DNA of 23,157 nt from an uncultured Clostridium sp. (GTDB lineage Bacteria > Bacillota > Clostridia > TANB77 > CAG-508), in the NCBI GenBank assembly GCA_900554175.1, contig USGK01000023.1, positions 1-23,157 on the forward strand, in the 5' to 3' direction. A model generated the notes under the pieces. The model was not told the DNA's origin. It did not search any database and saw only the letters and a list, made by a program, of their open reading frames with translations. Position 1 is the stretch's first letter; each line of letters opens with the position of its first letter. Made by a program: the position numbers and the translations under genes. Below are positions 6,361 through 14,583 of the stretch, one piece after another.

Positions 6361-7022
6361 GCATTTTTAAATTTTTCTGCAATCTCCTCAGCAACATCTT
6401 TTCCCATCTTGTGAATTTTTTCGCTTACCTCTTCAGTTTTTAAAACGCCCTTTTCTTTATAATAATCAACTAATGGATTTGTCAATTTAAAATAGTTTTC
6501 CAATCTAGTTTCAATTGCTTCCAATGTGTCATCTTTTCTCGTTATTAGTTTATTTCCACATTTATCACAAATGCCTTCTATCTTTGGAGGATTTAGTTTT
6601 GTATTAAAAATCGCTTTACATTCCTGATTTGAACATACTCTTCTTGTTATAACTCTTTCAATTATTTCTTCTCTAGGTGTTGATAGATTAAGTACCATAT
6701 CTATTTTCATTTTTTTATCAGCTAATATTTTTTCCAAAGCATCAGCTTGTGGTATGGTTCTTGGAAACCCATCTAATATTGCACCATTTTGAGCATCAGA
6801 TTCATTTAACCTGTTTTTTACCATATTTATCGTAATTTCATCCGGAACTAAATTTCCTTTTGATATATATTCTTCTGCAATTTTACCTAACTCTGTCTTA
6901 TCAGAAATATTTTTTCTAAATATATCTCCTGTAGATATTTGTGGGATGTTTAATCTCTCACTTAAAATTGAAGCCACTGTACCTTTTCCCGTTGCAGGTG
7001 CACCTAACATAACAATTATCAT
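6357..7022 (-). CDS. adk: Adenylate kinase, zinc-lid form
   Basis: A 221-aa enzyme that interconverts AMP plus ATP and two ADP. The P-loop is GAPATGKGT (7-15), a variant of the common GxPGxGKGT. AMP-binding residues are in STGDIFR (30-36) and GFPRT (85-89). The LID domain carries Cys130, Cys135, Cys152 and Cys155, a zinc site, but the first pair is spaced C-x4-C rather than the common C-x2-C. The ATG follows AAGGAG. It has its own promoter (7062-7090) just past the secY terminator, unlike species in which adk is transcribed only with secY. Confidence 0.97.
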   Translation of the reverse strand: MIIVMLGAPATGKGTVASILSERLNIPQISTGDIFRKNISDKTELGKIAEEYISKGNLVPDEITINMVKNRLNESDAQNGAILDGFPRTIPQADALEKILADKKMKIDMVLNLSTPREEIIERVITRRVCSNQECKAIFNTKLNPPKIEGICDKCGNKLITRKDDTLEAIETRLENYFKLTNPLVDYYKEKGVLKTEEVSEKIHKMGKDVAEEIAEKFKNA

Positions 7023-7061
7023 CTTTACACTTCTCCTTTAAATTTTATTAAATACTTTAAC

Positions 7062-7090
7062 ATTTTATTCCTTTTTTATATATTTGTCAA
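7062..7090 (-). promoter_or_regulatory. adk-map promoter
   Basis: A perfect -35 TTGACA (7090-7085) and a -10 TAAAAT (7067-7062) are separated by 17 nt. They begin 5 bp after the secY terminator hairpin and T-tract, and transcription should start near 7055, about 30 nt before the adk ATG. Confidence 0.82.
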
Positions 7091-7094
7091 TAGT

Positions 7095-7125
7095 AAAAAA
7101 ATGCATACTATACTGTATGCATTTT
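7095..7125 (-). terminator. Intrinsic terminator after secY
   Basis: The arms AAAATGCATAC and GTATGCATTTT (7125-7115 with 7108-7098) pair perfectly over 11 bp around a 6-nt loop, and a run of T follows on the minus strand (7100-7095). It begins immediately at the secY stop codon and should end the S10-spc transcript. Confidence 0.9.
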
Positions 7126-8448
7126 CTACTCTAAAAATCCTTTATAATGTCTCATTACTAATTGAGATTCTAACTGCTGCATTGTTTCTAATGCAACACC
7201 AACAACAATTAATATTGCTGTTCCACCAAAGGCAATATTTAAATTTGTAAATCTAAGCAACATTGGAAGTATTGCAATAATAGCTAAATAGAAACCTCCA
7301 AACAATGTTAATTTAGAAATAACCGAAGATAAATATTCAGTCGTTGGCTTTCCTGCTCTAATTCCAGGGATAAATCCACCGTTTTTCTTTATGTTACTTG
7401 ATATTTCTGCCGGATTCATCATTGCATATGTATAGAAGAATGTAAATCCTATTATTAATAGTAAATATATAATAGCATTTACTATAGTATATCCCCATCC
7501 AACATTTGAAGATGATGTTGCAAGTGAAAATTTATAAATTACTGACCAAAATCCTGTACTTGTAGCAATGTCACTTTTAAATATTTGTATTATCATTGCT
7601 GGAAATGTTAAGAATGATGAAGCAAATATTATTGGCATAACTCCAGCCATTGCAAGCTTTAGAGGAATGTTTGTATTTTGTGCTCCAACCATTTTTCTTC
7701 CAACTACCTTTTTAGAATATTGTACAGGTATTCTTCTTTCTGCAATTTGCATATATACAACAGCTGCAATTAATATAATTGATCCAACTATTATTGCAAG
7801 GGCTGTCAAAAATCCTACTGTACTAAATCCATCTGATGTAACTATTAATTTATACATAGTAGCAATAACAGAAGATAATCTAGAAATAATACCTACAAAT
7901 ATTATTAATGAAATACCATTTCCAATTCCTTTGTTTGTAATTTGTTCTCCCAACCACATAAGTAGTGATGTTCCTGCCATAAATCCAATAACAACTATAA
8001 AGCCTGTTAAGAAACTGTTATCAACAAATACACCTGTTGATTTATATGATAAATATACTCCTATTCCCTCAACTAAAGCAAGAACAATAGTCAACATTTT
8101 TGTGTATTTGTTAATTTTTTGCTTTCCAGTTTCTCCACCTTCTTTAGTTAATTTTTCAAGTGATGGTATAACCATCCCTAAAAGTTGAATAACTATCGAA
8201 GCTGTTATATAAGGTGTAATACTCATAGCAAATATTGAAAAATTAGAGAAAGCTCCTCCAGAAACTATATCTATTAATCCAACTAAACTAGATGAAGTAT
8301 CTCCCATTAATTTACTTAATGATACGGCATTTACTCCTGGTACTGTAATATAACATCCTAACCTAAATATTACTATTAATATAAAGGTGTACCATAATTT
8401 TTTTCTGATTTCTGGTGTTTTAAGAGCATTTTTTATTGTTTTAAACAA
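7126..8448 (-). CDS. secY: Preprotein translocase channel subunit SecY
   Basis: A 440-aa integral membrane protein with about ten hydrophobic segments, the channel of the Sec translocon. Recognisable blocks are GCYITVPGVN near the first membrane segment, SIFAMSITPYITASIVIQLL for the second, GEQITNKGIGNGISLIIF in the middle and the cytoplasmic RRIPVQYSKK loop. The C-terminal part has PGIRAGKPTTEYL. The start is TTG directly after the rplO stop (TAATTG), with GAGGTGAT inside the end of rplO as ribosome binding site, so translation is probably coupled. Its partner secE is at 21926-22336. A strong terminator follows at once. Confidence 0.98.
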   Translation of the reverse strand: MFKTIKNALKTPEIRKKLWYTFILIVIFRLGCYITVPGVNAVSLSKLMGDTSSSLVGLIDIVSGGAFSNFSIFAMSITPYITASIVIQLLGMVIPSLEKLTKEGGETGKQKINKYTKMLTIVLALVEGIGVYLSYKSTGVFVDNSFLTGFIVVIGFMAGTSLLMWLGEQITNKGIGNGISLIIFVGIISRLSSVIATMYKLIVTSDGFSTVGFLTALAIIVGSIILIAAVVYMQIAERRIPVQYSKKVVGRKMVGAQNTNIPLKLAMAGVMPIIFASSFLTFPAMIIQIFKSDIATSTGFWSVIYKFSLATSSSNVGWGYTIVNAIIYLLLIIGFTFFYTYAMMNPAEISSNIKKNGGFIPGIRAGKPTTEYLSSVISKLTLFGGFYLAIIAILPMLLRFTNLNIAFGGTAILIVVGVALETMQQLESQLVMRHYKGFLE

Positions 8449-8883
8449 TTAGATCACCTCTGACTTTCCGCCTAGGGCTTCGATTTTTTCTTTAGCTGTT
8501 TTTGTAAATTTTACTGCTTTTACATTTAATTTTTTTTCTAATTTACCAGTTGCTAAAACAACAATTCCATCATTAATTTTTCCAATTATTCCTTCTTCTA
8601 ATAAAGATTCTGCAGTTACATCAGTTGCCTTTGATTTATTAAGCATTGTAAGTGTTACTTCAGTATAATTATTAGCATGAATATTTGTAAATCCTCTTTT
8701 TGGTAATCTTCTATATAATGGTGTTTGACCACCTTCAAAACCTCTTCTTACGCCTCCACCAGTTCTAGCTTTTTGACCTTTTTGACCTCTACAAGATGTT
8801 TTTCCATGTCCAGAACCAATTCCACGTCCTACTCTTTTTGATTTTGTTTTTCTTACTGCTGGTTTTAATTCTTCGATTTCCAT
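8449..8883 (-). CDS. rplO: Ribosomal protein uL15
   Basis: A 144-aa late-assembly large-subunit protein. The glycine- and arginine-rich N-terminal region (RVGRGIGSGHGKTSCRGQKG, 17-36) and LYRRLPKRGF are diagnostic. AAGGAGGTG precedes the ATG. In most Firmicutes rpmD (L30) lies directly before rplO; here only 47 bp separate rplO from rpsE, and no L30 frame is present. Its last codons carry the ribosome binding site of secY. Confidence 0.97.
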   Translation of the reverse strand: MEIEELKPAVRKTKSKRVGRGIGSGHGKTSCRGQKGQKARTGGGVRRGFEGGQTPLYRRLPKRGFTNIHANNYTEVTLTMLNKSKATDVTAESLLEEGIIGKINDGIVVLATGKLEKKLNVKAVKFTKTAKEKIEALGGKSEVI

Positions 8884-8930
8884 TTTGCACCTCCTTAATT
8901 AATTGTAAATTTAATAGTAATTTCTAAAAA

Positions 8931-9419
8931 TTACAATATTTCTTCTACCTTTTTTCCTCTTTTTGCTGCAACAGATTCAACTGTTTGCATTGATTTTAAC
9001 CCTTCAATTGTAGCATATACTACGTTTCTTGGATTATTTGTTCCAATTATTTTTGTACGAATATTTCTATATCCTGCAAGTTCTAAAACTGGTCTAACGC
9101 TTCCTCCTGCAATAATTCCAGTACCAACTGCAGCTGGTTTTAACATTACCTTTGCACTGTCAAATTTACCAACATATTCATGAGGCACAGTAGTATCTAC
9201 AATTGGAACTTCTATCAAATTCTTTTTTGCGTCTTGAATAGCTTTTTTTATTGCATCTGGTACTTCAGCTGCTTTTCCATTTCCAACTCCTACATGACCT
9301 GCTCCGTCTCCTACAACAACAACGGCGCTAAATCTAAAGTTTCTTCCACCTTTAACAACTTTTGCAACTCTGTTAAGAGCTACAACTTTTTCTTTTAATT
9401 CAACTGTATTTTCTTCCAT
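8931..9419 (-). CDS. rpsE: Ribosomal protein uS5
   Basis: A 162-aa protein of the 30S body involved in decoding accuracy. The double-stranded-RNA-binding domain is at about 28-80 (FRFSAVVVVGDGAGHVGVG) and the C-terminal domain contains GTGIIAGGSVRPVLELAG. Length is normal. GGAGGG precedes the ATG with an unusually long spacer of about 13 nt. It follows rplR by 64 bp. Confidence 0.98.
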   Translation of the reverse strand: MEENTVELKEKVVALNRVAKVVKGGRNFRFSAVVVVGDGAGHVGVGNGKAAEVPDAIKKAIQDAKKNLIEVPIVDTTVPHEYVGKFDSAKVMLKPAAVGTGIIAGGSVRPVLELAGYRNIRTKIIGTNNPRNVVYATIEGLKSMQTVESVAAKRGKKVEEIL

Positions 9420-9483
9420 GAAATTTGGTTTACCCTCCTTTTTTGATTATTTCTTTTATGCTTAATTCATTTAAGCTTTATTA

Positions 9484-9843
9484 TTAGAATTTTAAGCCAC
9501 CTTCTCTTGCAGCTTCAGCTAATTCCTTAACTACACCATGATATATGTATCCACCACGATCAAAAACAACTTCAGTTATATTCTTTTTAGCTGCTTTTTT
9601 CGCAATTAATAATCCGATTTCTTTTGCAGCTTCTTTGTTAGCATATTTTGTTTTTACTTCTTTATCTAATGTAGATGCACTAACTAAAGTATTTCCTGCA
9701 ACATCATCAATAATTTGTACATATAAATTAGTATTACTTCTATATATACATAATCTTGGTCTTTCGGCTGTTCCAGATATTTTTGTTCTAACTCTAATAT
9801 GTCTTCTTGTTCTTTCAAATTTTCTATTTGTACTTGAAACCAT
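9484..9843 (-). CDS. rplR: Ribosomal protein uL18
   Basis: A 119-aa 5S rRNA-binding protein of the central protuberance. RTRRHIRVRTKISGTAERPR (12-31) and FDRGGYIYHG near residue 95 identify it. AAGGAG lies 11 nt before the ATG. The 135-bp gap separating it from rplF is long for this cluster. It contains a possible 7-bp stem and a short GC-richer patch near 9896-9912, but no convincing gene. Confidence 0.97.
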   Translation of the reverse strand: MVSSTNRKFERTRRHIRVRTKISGTAERPRLCIYRSNTNLYVQIIDDVAGNTLVSASTLDKEVKTKYANKEAAKEIGLLIAKKAAKKNITEVVFDRGGYIYHGVVKELAEAAREGGLKF

Positions 9844-9978
9844 ATTTATTTAAACTCCTTTCTTGAAGATTTAATATTTTATAAGTTTTACAATCTCCCC
9901 AATAGTCGACTGTATCATATGTCTCAAAACATTAAAACCATTTTTATTTTTCTTATGATTTTAATATTACGATCTATT

Positions 9979-10515
9979 TTACTTACCTGTCTTTCCAACT
10001 TTACGTCTAATAACCTCTTCAGCATATTTGATACCTTTACCTCTATATACTTCAGGTGGTCTTTTTGTTCTTATTACAGCTGCTGTTTGACCAACTAATT
10101 CTTTATCAATTCCTTTTACAATTATTGTATTTGCATTTGGAACATCGAAAGTAATTCCAGCAGGTGCTTTAAAAATTACAGGATGTGAATATCCAAGTGA
10201 AAGATTTAAATCATTTCCTTGTTTTTGAACTCTATACCCAACACCATTTATTTGTAATTCTCTTGTAAATTCTTGTTGAACTCCATTTATCATGTTGTTT
10301 ATTAAAGTTCTTGTTAATCCATGTAAACTTTTACTTCTTCTTTCATCGCTATCTCTTGAGATTGTAAGAACATTACCTTCTAATTTCATAGATATTTCAG
10401 GTTCAATATCTCTTTCAAGAGTTCCTTTTGGTCCTTTTACAGATACATGTCTATTATCTATTTTTACTTCAACTCCAGCAGGTACTGTAATAGGTTTATT
10501 TCCTATTCTTGACAT
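9979..10515 (-). CDS. rplF: Ribosomal protein uL6
   Basis: A 178-aa protein of the large subunit near the factor-binding centre. It begins MSRIGNKPITVPAGVEV, has two repeated domains of about 80 residues, and carries the C-terminal signature RTKRPPEVYRGKGIKYAEE. Length matches the family. GGAGG precedes the ATG by about 9 nt. A 128-bp AT-rich gap separates it from rpsH; it includes a possible AT-rich stem (AATGCTATT with AATAGTATT, 10595-10634). Confidence 0.98.
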   Translation of the reverse strand: MSRIGNKPITVPAGVEVKIDNRHVSVKGPKGTLERDIEPEISMKLEGNVLTISRDSDERRSKSLHGLTRTLINNMINGVQQEFTRELQINGVGYRVQKQGNDLNLSLGYSHPVIFKAPAGITFDVPNANTIIVKGIDKELVGQTAAVIRTKRPPEVYRGKGIKYAEEVIRRKVGKTGK

Positions 10516-10643
10516 TTTGGATTTCCTCCTATCTAAATATTTGTTAATTTATTTCATTTAAACTTCATAGTAATTTAAAGCTATAATAATCTAAATACTA
10601 TTAAAATTATAATATCAAAATTTAAATAGCATTTATAATATTA

Positions 10644-11042
10644 TTACCAAACATAAGCTAAAACTTCTCCACCAATTCCAGCTATTCTAGCTTCTTTATC
10701 TGTCATTAAACCTTTAGATGTTGAAATTATTGCTATTCCTAATCCATTTAATACTTTTGGTAATTCTTCTTTACCAGCATAAACCTTTAATCCAGGTTTG
10801 CTTATTCTTTTTAATCCATCAATTACTCTTGTTCCTTTTTCATCATATTTTAGAGTAATTCTTATAATTCCTTGTGCATTATCTTTGATTTCTTCAAAAG
10901 ATTTTATGTATCCTTCTTTGTATAAAATCTCAGCTATTCCAACTTTCATTTTTGAAGCAGGAACATCTACAGTTTTATGTTTAGAAGTATTTGCATTTCT
11001 TATTCTTGTTAGCATATCTGCTATTGGATCTGTAGTATTCAA
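10644..11042 (-). CDS. rpsH: Ribosomal protein uS8
   Basis: A 132-aa 16S rRNA-binding protein. It opens TDPIADMLTRIRNAN and ends with TSKGLMTDKEARIAGIGGEVLAYVW, both characteristic. The start is TTG with AAGGAGGT 7 nt upstream. In Escherichia coli S8 is the autogenous repressor of the spc operon, binding near rplE. I did not find an obvious S8-type internal loop here, so that regulation is not claimed. Confidence 0.98.
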   Translation of the reverse strand: MNTTDPIADMLTRIRNANTSKHKTVDVPASKMKVGIAEILYKEGYIKSFEEIKDNAQGIIRITLKYDEKGTRVIDGLKRISKPGLKVYAGKEELPKVLNGLGIAIISTSKGLMTDKEARIAGIGGEVLAYVW

Positions 11043-11076
11043 TTTACTAACCTCCTTCTAAGTTTATTTTTTTATT

Positions 11077-11262
11077 TTACCAACTAGCCTTCTTTACTCC
11101 AGGAATTTCTCCCTTATGTGCTAGTTCTCTAAAACATATACGACAAATACCATATTTTCTTATATAAGCATGTGGTCTACCACATAATTTACATCTATTG
11201 TATTCTCTTGTTGAATATTTTTGTGGTCTTTGTTGTTTTACTTTCATTGACATTTTTGCCAT
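11077..11262 (-). CDS. rpsN: Ribosomal protein uS14, zinc-binding type Z
   Basis: A 61-aa short S14 of the zinc ribbon type. Cys24, Cys27, Cys40 and Cys43 (RCKLCG and GICRICF) form the metal site, and the family end GEIPGVKKASW is present. AGGAGG lies about 10 nt before the ATG. It sits between rplE and rpsH, the usual spc order. There is no zinc-independent second copy in the window. Confidence 0.97.
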   Translation of the reverse strand: MAKMSMKVKQQRPQKYSTREYNRCKLCGRPHAYIRKYGICRICFRELAHKGEIPGVKKASW

Positions 11263-11288
11263 TTAAACAATTCCTCCTACTCTTATTT

Positions 11289-11828
11289 TTAAGCTTTAAA
11301 AGGCATTCCTAATAATTTCAATAATTCTCTAGCTTCTTCATCACTTTCAGCTGTTGTTACGAAAATTATATCCATACCTCTTAATTTATCAACTTTATCA
11401 TATTCAATTTCAGGGAATATTAGTTGTTCTTTTATTCCCATAGAGTAATTTCCTCTTCCATCAAATGAGTCTTTTGAAACTCCACTGAAGTCTCTAACTC
11501 TTGGAAGTGCAACATTAAATAATTTGTATGCAAAGTCATACATTTTATCACTTCTTAATGTTACTTTACATCCTAAATCTTGACCTTCTCTTATTTTGAA
11601 TGCGGCTATTGATTTTTTAGCCTTTGTTATTATTGGTTTTTGTCCTGAAATAATGCTTAAATCATTTATTGCATTTTCAAGAGCTTTTGGATTTTCTCTT
11701 GTATCACCAAGACCTATATTTATTACTATTTTATTTAACTTTGGAACTTGCATAATAGATTTATAACCAAACTTTTTCATTAACGCTGGTACTACTTGCT
11801 TTTCATATTGTTCTCTTAAAATTTCCAT
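11289..11828 (-). CDS. rplE: Ribosomal protein uL5
   Basis: A 179-aa 5S rRNA-binding protein of the central protuberance that also contacts the P-site tRNA. VPKLNKIVINIGLG (28-41), GQKPIITKAKKSIAAFKIREG and the end block GMDIIFVTTAESDEEAR are diagnostic. GGAGG precedes the ATG. It follows rplX by 30 bp and precedes rpsN by 26 bp. Confidence 0.98.
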   Translation of the reverse strand: MEILREQYEKQVVPALMKKFGYKSIMQVPKLNKIVINIGLGDTRENPKALENAINDLSIISGQKPIITKAKKSIAAFKIREGQDLGCKVTLRSDKMYDFAYKLFNVALPRVRDFSGVSKDSFDGRGNYSMGIKEQLIFPEIEYDKVDKLRGMDIIFVTTAESDEEARELLKLLGMPFKA

Positions 11829-11858
11829 CTTTTATTGTTCCTCCTTTCATAAAAGTTA

Positions 11859-12167
11859 TTATTTTAATTTATTTCCACATTTTTTACAAACACGTACTTT
11901 TTTTCCATCTTCAAATATATAACCAATTCTTGTTGCTTTTCCACATTTAGGGCAAACAACACCAACTTTACTACTTGAAATTGGAAATTCAGAAGCTATT
12001 ATTCCGCCTTCTTCTCCTGCTTTTCTAGGCTTAACGTGTTTTTTTCTAATATTAACACCTTTTACAATGACTTTTTGGTCTTTAGGTGTTACTTCTAAAA
12101 CTTCACCTTTTACACCCTTATCATTTCCTGATAAAACTACTACATTGTCACCTTTTTTAAGTTTCAT
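11859..12167 (-). CDS. rplX: Ribosomal protein uL24
   Basis: A 102-aa assembly initiator of the large subunit. An N-terminal KOW domain (KKGDNVVVLSGNDKGVKGEV, 4-23) is followed by a zinc ribbon with Cys72, Cys75, Cys94 and Cys97. The open frame extends 12 codons upstream to 12203. I chose the ATG at 12167 because AAGGAGG lies 9 nt before it, inside that extension, and the family starts there. Confidence 0.97.
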   Translation of the reverse strand: MKLKKGDNVVVLSGNDKGVKGEVLEVTPKDQKVIVKGVNIRKKHVKPRKAGEEGGIIASEFPISSSKVGVVCPKCGKATRIGYIFEDGKKVRVCKKCGNKLK

Positions 12168-12257
12168 TGAAGTTTTCCTCCTTCTTACTTGATTTTTAGT
12201 CATTACATTGCTATTTTATTTGACTTAAATACTTTTCTTGTATTTTAATATCACAAA

Positions 12258-12626
12258 TTAAAGAACTTCTGGAGCAAGTGAAAGTATTTTCATATATTCT
12301 CCATCCCTTAATTCTCTTGCAACAGGTCCAAATATACGTGTACCTCTTGGTGTTTTATCATCTTTAATTAATACTGCTGCATTTTCGTCAAATCTTATAT
12401 ATGAACCATCAGCTCTTCTAACAGGCTTTTTTGTTCTTACAATAACAGCTTTAACTACATCACCTTTTTTTACAACGCCACCTGGTGTTGCTGTTTTAAC
12501 AGACGCAACTATAATGTCTCCGATACCTGCTGTTTTTCTGTATGAACCACCTAAACATCTGATACACATAATTTCTTTAGCACCTGTATTATCAGCTACT
12601 TTTAATATAGATTGTTGTTGTACCAT
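12258..12626 (-). CDS. rplN: Ribosomal protein uL14
   Basis: A 122-aa protein of the large-subunit interface that forms bridge B8 and is the target of the silencing factor RsfS. It contains LKVADNTGAKEIMCIRCLGG (8-27) and GTRIFGPVARELR near the end. The length is exactly typical. GGGAGG precedes the ATG. A gap of 90 bp separates it from the rplX start. Confidence 0.98.
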   Translation of the reverse strand: MVQQQSILKVADNTGAKEIMCIRCLGGSYRKTAGIGDIIVASVKTATPGGVVKKGDVVKAVIVRTKKPVRRADGSYIRFDENAAVLIKDDKTPRGTRIFGPVARELRDGEYMKILSLAPEVL

Positions 12627-12649
12627 TATCTATATCCTCCCTTTCTCAA

Positions 12650-12913
12650 TTATTTTACTATTGCCTTTTCTACTATTTCAACTACTCTCCATCTCTTATC
12701 TTTAGAAAGAGGTCTAGTTTCCATTACTTTTACTTTATCTCCAACTTTGCAGCTATTTGATTCATCATGTGCTTTTAAAGTATATGTTCTTTTTACTATT
12801 TTTCCATAAACTTTATGTCTAACATTTCTTTCAACAGCTACTACTACAGTTTTATCCATTTTATCAGATTTTACTGTACCAATCATAACTTTACGAAGAT
12901 TTCTTTCTTCCAT
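12650..12913 (-). CDS. rpsQ: Ribosomal protein uS17
   Basis: An 87-aa primary 16S rRNA-binding protein with an OB fold. KVMIGTVKSDKMDKTVVVAVE (8-28, the family start) and ETRPLSKDKRWRVVEIVEKA identify it. Its ATG directly abuts the TAG stop of rpmC and the ribosome binding site AGGAG lies inside rpmC, so translation is probably coupled. Confidence 0.98.
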   Translation of the reverse strand: MEERNLRKVMIGTVKSDKMDKTVVVAVERNVRHKVYGKIVKRTYTLKAHDESNSCKVGDKVKVMETRPLSKDKRWRVVEIVEKAIVK

Positions 12914-13123
12914 CTAGATTTCTCCTTTCTTTTCTGCAATCTTTCTTTCAGTTAAAACAGTATTTATTCTAGCTATATCTTTTTTTACATCTCTAATTTT
13001 TATAGGATTATCTAATCCATTTGTAGCTAGAGTAAATTTTAATTTGAATAATTCTGTTTTTAATTCACCTAGTTCTTTTTCTAATTCAGGTGAAGACATT
13101 TCTTTTATTTTATTTATTTTCAT
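12914..13123 (-). CDS. rpmC: Ribosomal protein uL29
   Basis: A 69-aa two-helix protein at the tunnel exit that helps bind SRP and trigger factor. IKEMSSPELEKELGELKTEL and LKFTLATNGLDNP identify it. The open frame starts at a GTG (13132), but that codon immediately abuts the GAGGAGG ribosome binding site. The ATG at 13123, 9 nt downstream of it, is the better start. The gene then overlaps the end of rplP by 14 nt, with its ribosome binding site encoded within rplP. Confidence 0.96.
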   Translation of the reverse strand: MKINKIKEMSSPELEKELGELKTELFKLKFTLATNGLDNPIKIRDVKKDIARINTVLTERKIAEKKGEI

Positions 13124-13556
13124 TATTTTCACCCTCCTCGGCTATTTTTTCTCTTGCTACGAACTTAGTCTTTACAGATAATTTGTTCATTGCAAGTCTT
13201 AATGCTTCTCTTGCTGTTGCTTCAGGAACACCTGCTATTTCAAACATAACTCTTCCTGGCTTAACAGCTGCTACCCAAAATTCTGTTGCACCTTTACCTT
13301 TACCCATACGAGTTCCAGCTGGTTTTCTAGATATTGGTTTATCAGGAAATACTTTAATCCAAACCTTACCATCTCTTCTCATATAACGAGTCATTGCAAC
13401 TCTGGCAGCTTCTATTTGATTTCCTGTAATTAATCCGGCTTCTACAGCTTGTAGTCCGTATTCTCCGTTAGAAACAGTTGTTCCTCTTGTTGCCTTACCT
13501 CTGTTTCTACCTTTTTGCATTTTTCTATATTTTGTTCTTTTTGGCATTAATGGCAT
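13110..13556 (-). CDS. rplP: Ribosomal protein uL16
   Basis: A 148-aa protein near the A site and central protuberance. LMPKRTKYRKMQKGRNRG (3-20), GRMG-like TRMGKGKGATEFW and VAAVKPGRVMFEI are diagnostic. Its ATG overlaps the rpsC stop (TAATG) with GGAGGAG upstream. A second ATG three codons in is too far from that site. The C-terminal acidic tail (about 135-148) overlaps the start of rpmC. Confidence 0.97.
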   Translation of the reverse strand: MPLMPKRTKYRKMQKGRNRGKATRGTTVSNGEYGLQAVEAGLITGNQIEAARVAMTRYMRRDGKVWIKVFPDKPISRKPAGTRMGKGKGATEFWVAAVKPGRVMFEIAGVPEATAREALRLAMNKLSVKTKFVAREKIAEEGENNENK

Positions 13557-14212
13557 TATGCTTCTCCTCCTTCCATCTTCTTAGTTGGAAGAACTTCTCC
13601 TTTATATATCCAAACTTTAATTCCGATTTTTCCATATGTAGTATTTGCTTCAGCAAATCCATAATCTATATCAGCTCTTAATGTTTGAAGAGGTATATTT
13701 CCTTCTTTGTAAAATTCAGTTCTTGCCATATCTGCTCCACCTAATCTTCCAGATACTGCAGTTTTAATTCCTTGAGCTCCAGATTTCATAGTTTTTTGCA
13801 TACATTGTTTCATGGCACGTCTGAATGAAATTCTTCTTTCTAGTTGTGATGCTATATCTTCTGCTACTAATGTAGCATCTAAACTAGTATTTTTTACTTC
13901 TATAACATTTATATTTACGTCTTTACCTATTAATTTTTTAATTTCATTTTTTAAGTTTTCTGCTCCAGCTCCACCTTTACCAATTAAAATTCCAGGTTTT
14001 GCTGTGTAAACATTTACTTTTACCATTTTAGCTGTTCTTTCAATTTCAATTTTAGAAATTCCAGCTTCATATTCTTTTTTCTTTAAATATTTACGGATTT
14101 TTTGATCTTCTACTAAACAATCTGCAAATTCTGTTCCTTCTGCATACCATTTAGAGTTCCAATCTTTGATTATTCCTAATCTCGCTCCTGTTGGGTGTAC
14201 TTTTTGTCCCAT
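13556..14212 (-). CDS. rpsC: Ribosomal protein uS3
   Basis: A 218-aa protein at the mRNA entry channel. It begins MGQKVHPTGARLGIIKDWNS, has a type II KH domain with the GKGG loop (PGILIGKGGAGAENLK, 73-88) and the C-terminal S3 domain (GRLGGADMARTEFYKEG). Length is typical. It follows rplV by only 5 bp, so its ribosome binding site (GGAGG) lies in the last codons of rplV. Confidence 0.98.
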   Translation of the reverse strand: MGQKVHPTGARLGIIKDWNSKWYAEGTEFADCLVEDQKIRKYLKKKEYEAGISKIEIERTAKMVKVNVYTAKPGILIGKGGAGAENLKNEIKKLIGKDVNINVIEVKNTSLDATLVAEDIASQLERRISFRRAMKQCMQKTMKSGAQGIKTAVSGRLGGADMARTEFYKEGNIPLQTLRADIDYGFAEANTTYGKIGIKVWIYKGEVLPTKKMEGGEA

Positions 14213-14217
14213 ACTTC

Positions 14218-14565
14218 TTAAGCCTCCTTTAAAACTATTGTTATATGACTTGTTCTTTTTCTAATTCTTGATGCTGAACCTTTTGCAGCAGGTCTAATTC
14301 TTTTTAGAGTTGGACCTTGATTTGCATAAATTTCAGATATATATAAATTTTCATGTTTCATATCATGATTGTTTTCTGCATTAGCAATTGCTGATTTTAA
14401 TAATTTTTCTATTATTTCTGAAGATGCTTTTGGTGTGAATTTAACTATTGCTAAAGCTTCGTCTACATTTTTACCTCTAATTAAATCTGCAACAATCTTA
14501 ACTTTTCTTGAAGATATTCTTGCATATTTAAGAGTAGCTACTGCTTTTTTTACTTCTTCTTCCAC
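14218..14565 (-). CDS. rplV: Ribosomal protein uL22
   Basis: A 115-aa protein whose loop lines the exit tunnel. KYARISSRKVKIVADLIRG (13-31) and the C-terminal PRAKGRA-like block (RIRPAAKGSASRIRKRTSHI) identify it. The start is GTG with AGGAGGT about 8 nt upstream. The few residues before ATLKYARIS are slightly acidic (EEEVKK), a small lineage variation. Confidence 0.97.
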   Translation of the reverse strand: MEEEVKKAVATLKYARISSRKVKIVADLIRGKNVDEALAIVKFTPKASSEIIEKLLKSAIANAENNHDMKHENLYISEIYANQGPTLKRIRPAAKGSASRIRKRTSHITIVLKEA

Positions 14566-14583
14566 TCTTGACTACCTCCTATT

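Noticed and set aside
7568..8188. 206-codon plus-strand frame opposite secY
   Set aside because: It is the antisense shadow of secY, a full-length conserved gene. It has no ribosome binding site and no recognisable protein features.
9844..9978. Possible 15-codon ORF and GC-richer patch in the rplF-rplR gap
   Set aside because: There is no ribosome binding site and no strong stem. It is too short to support as a gene or regulatory element.
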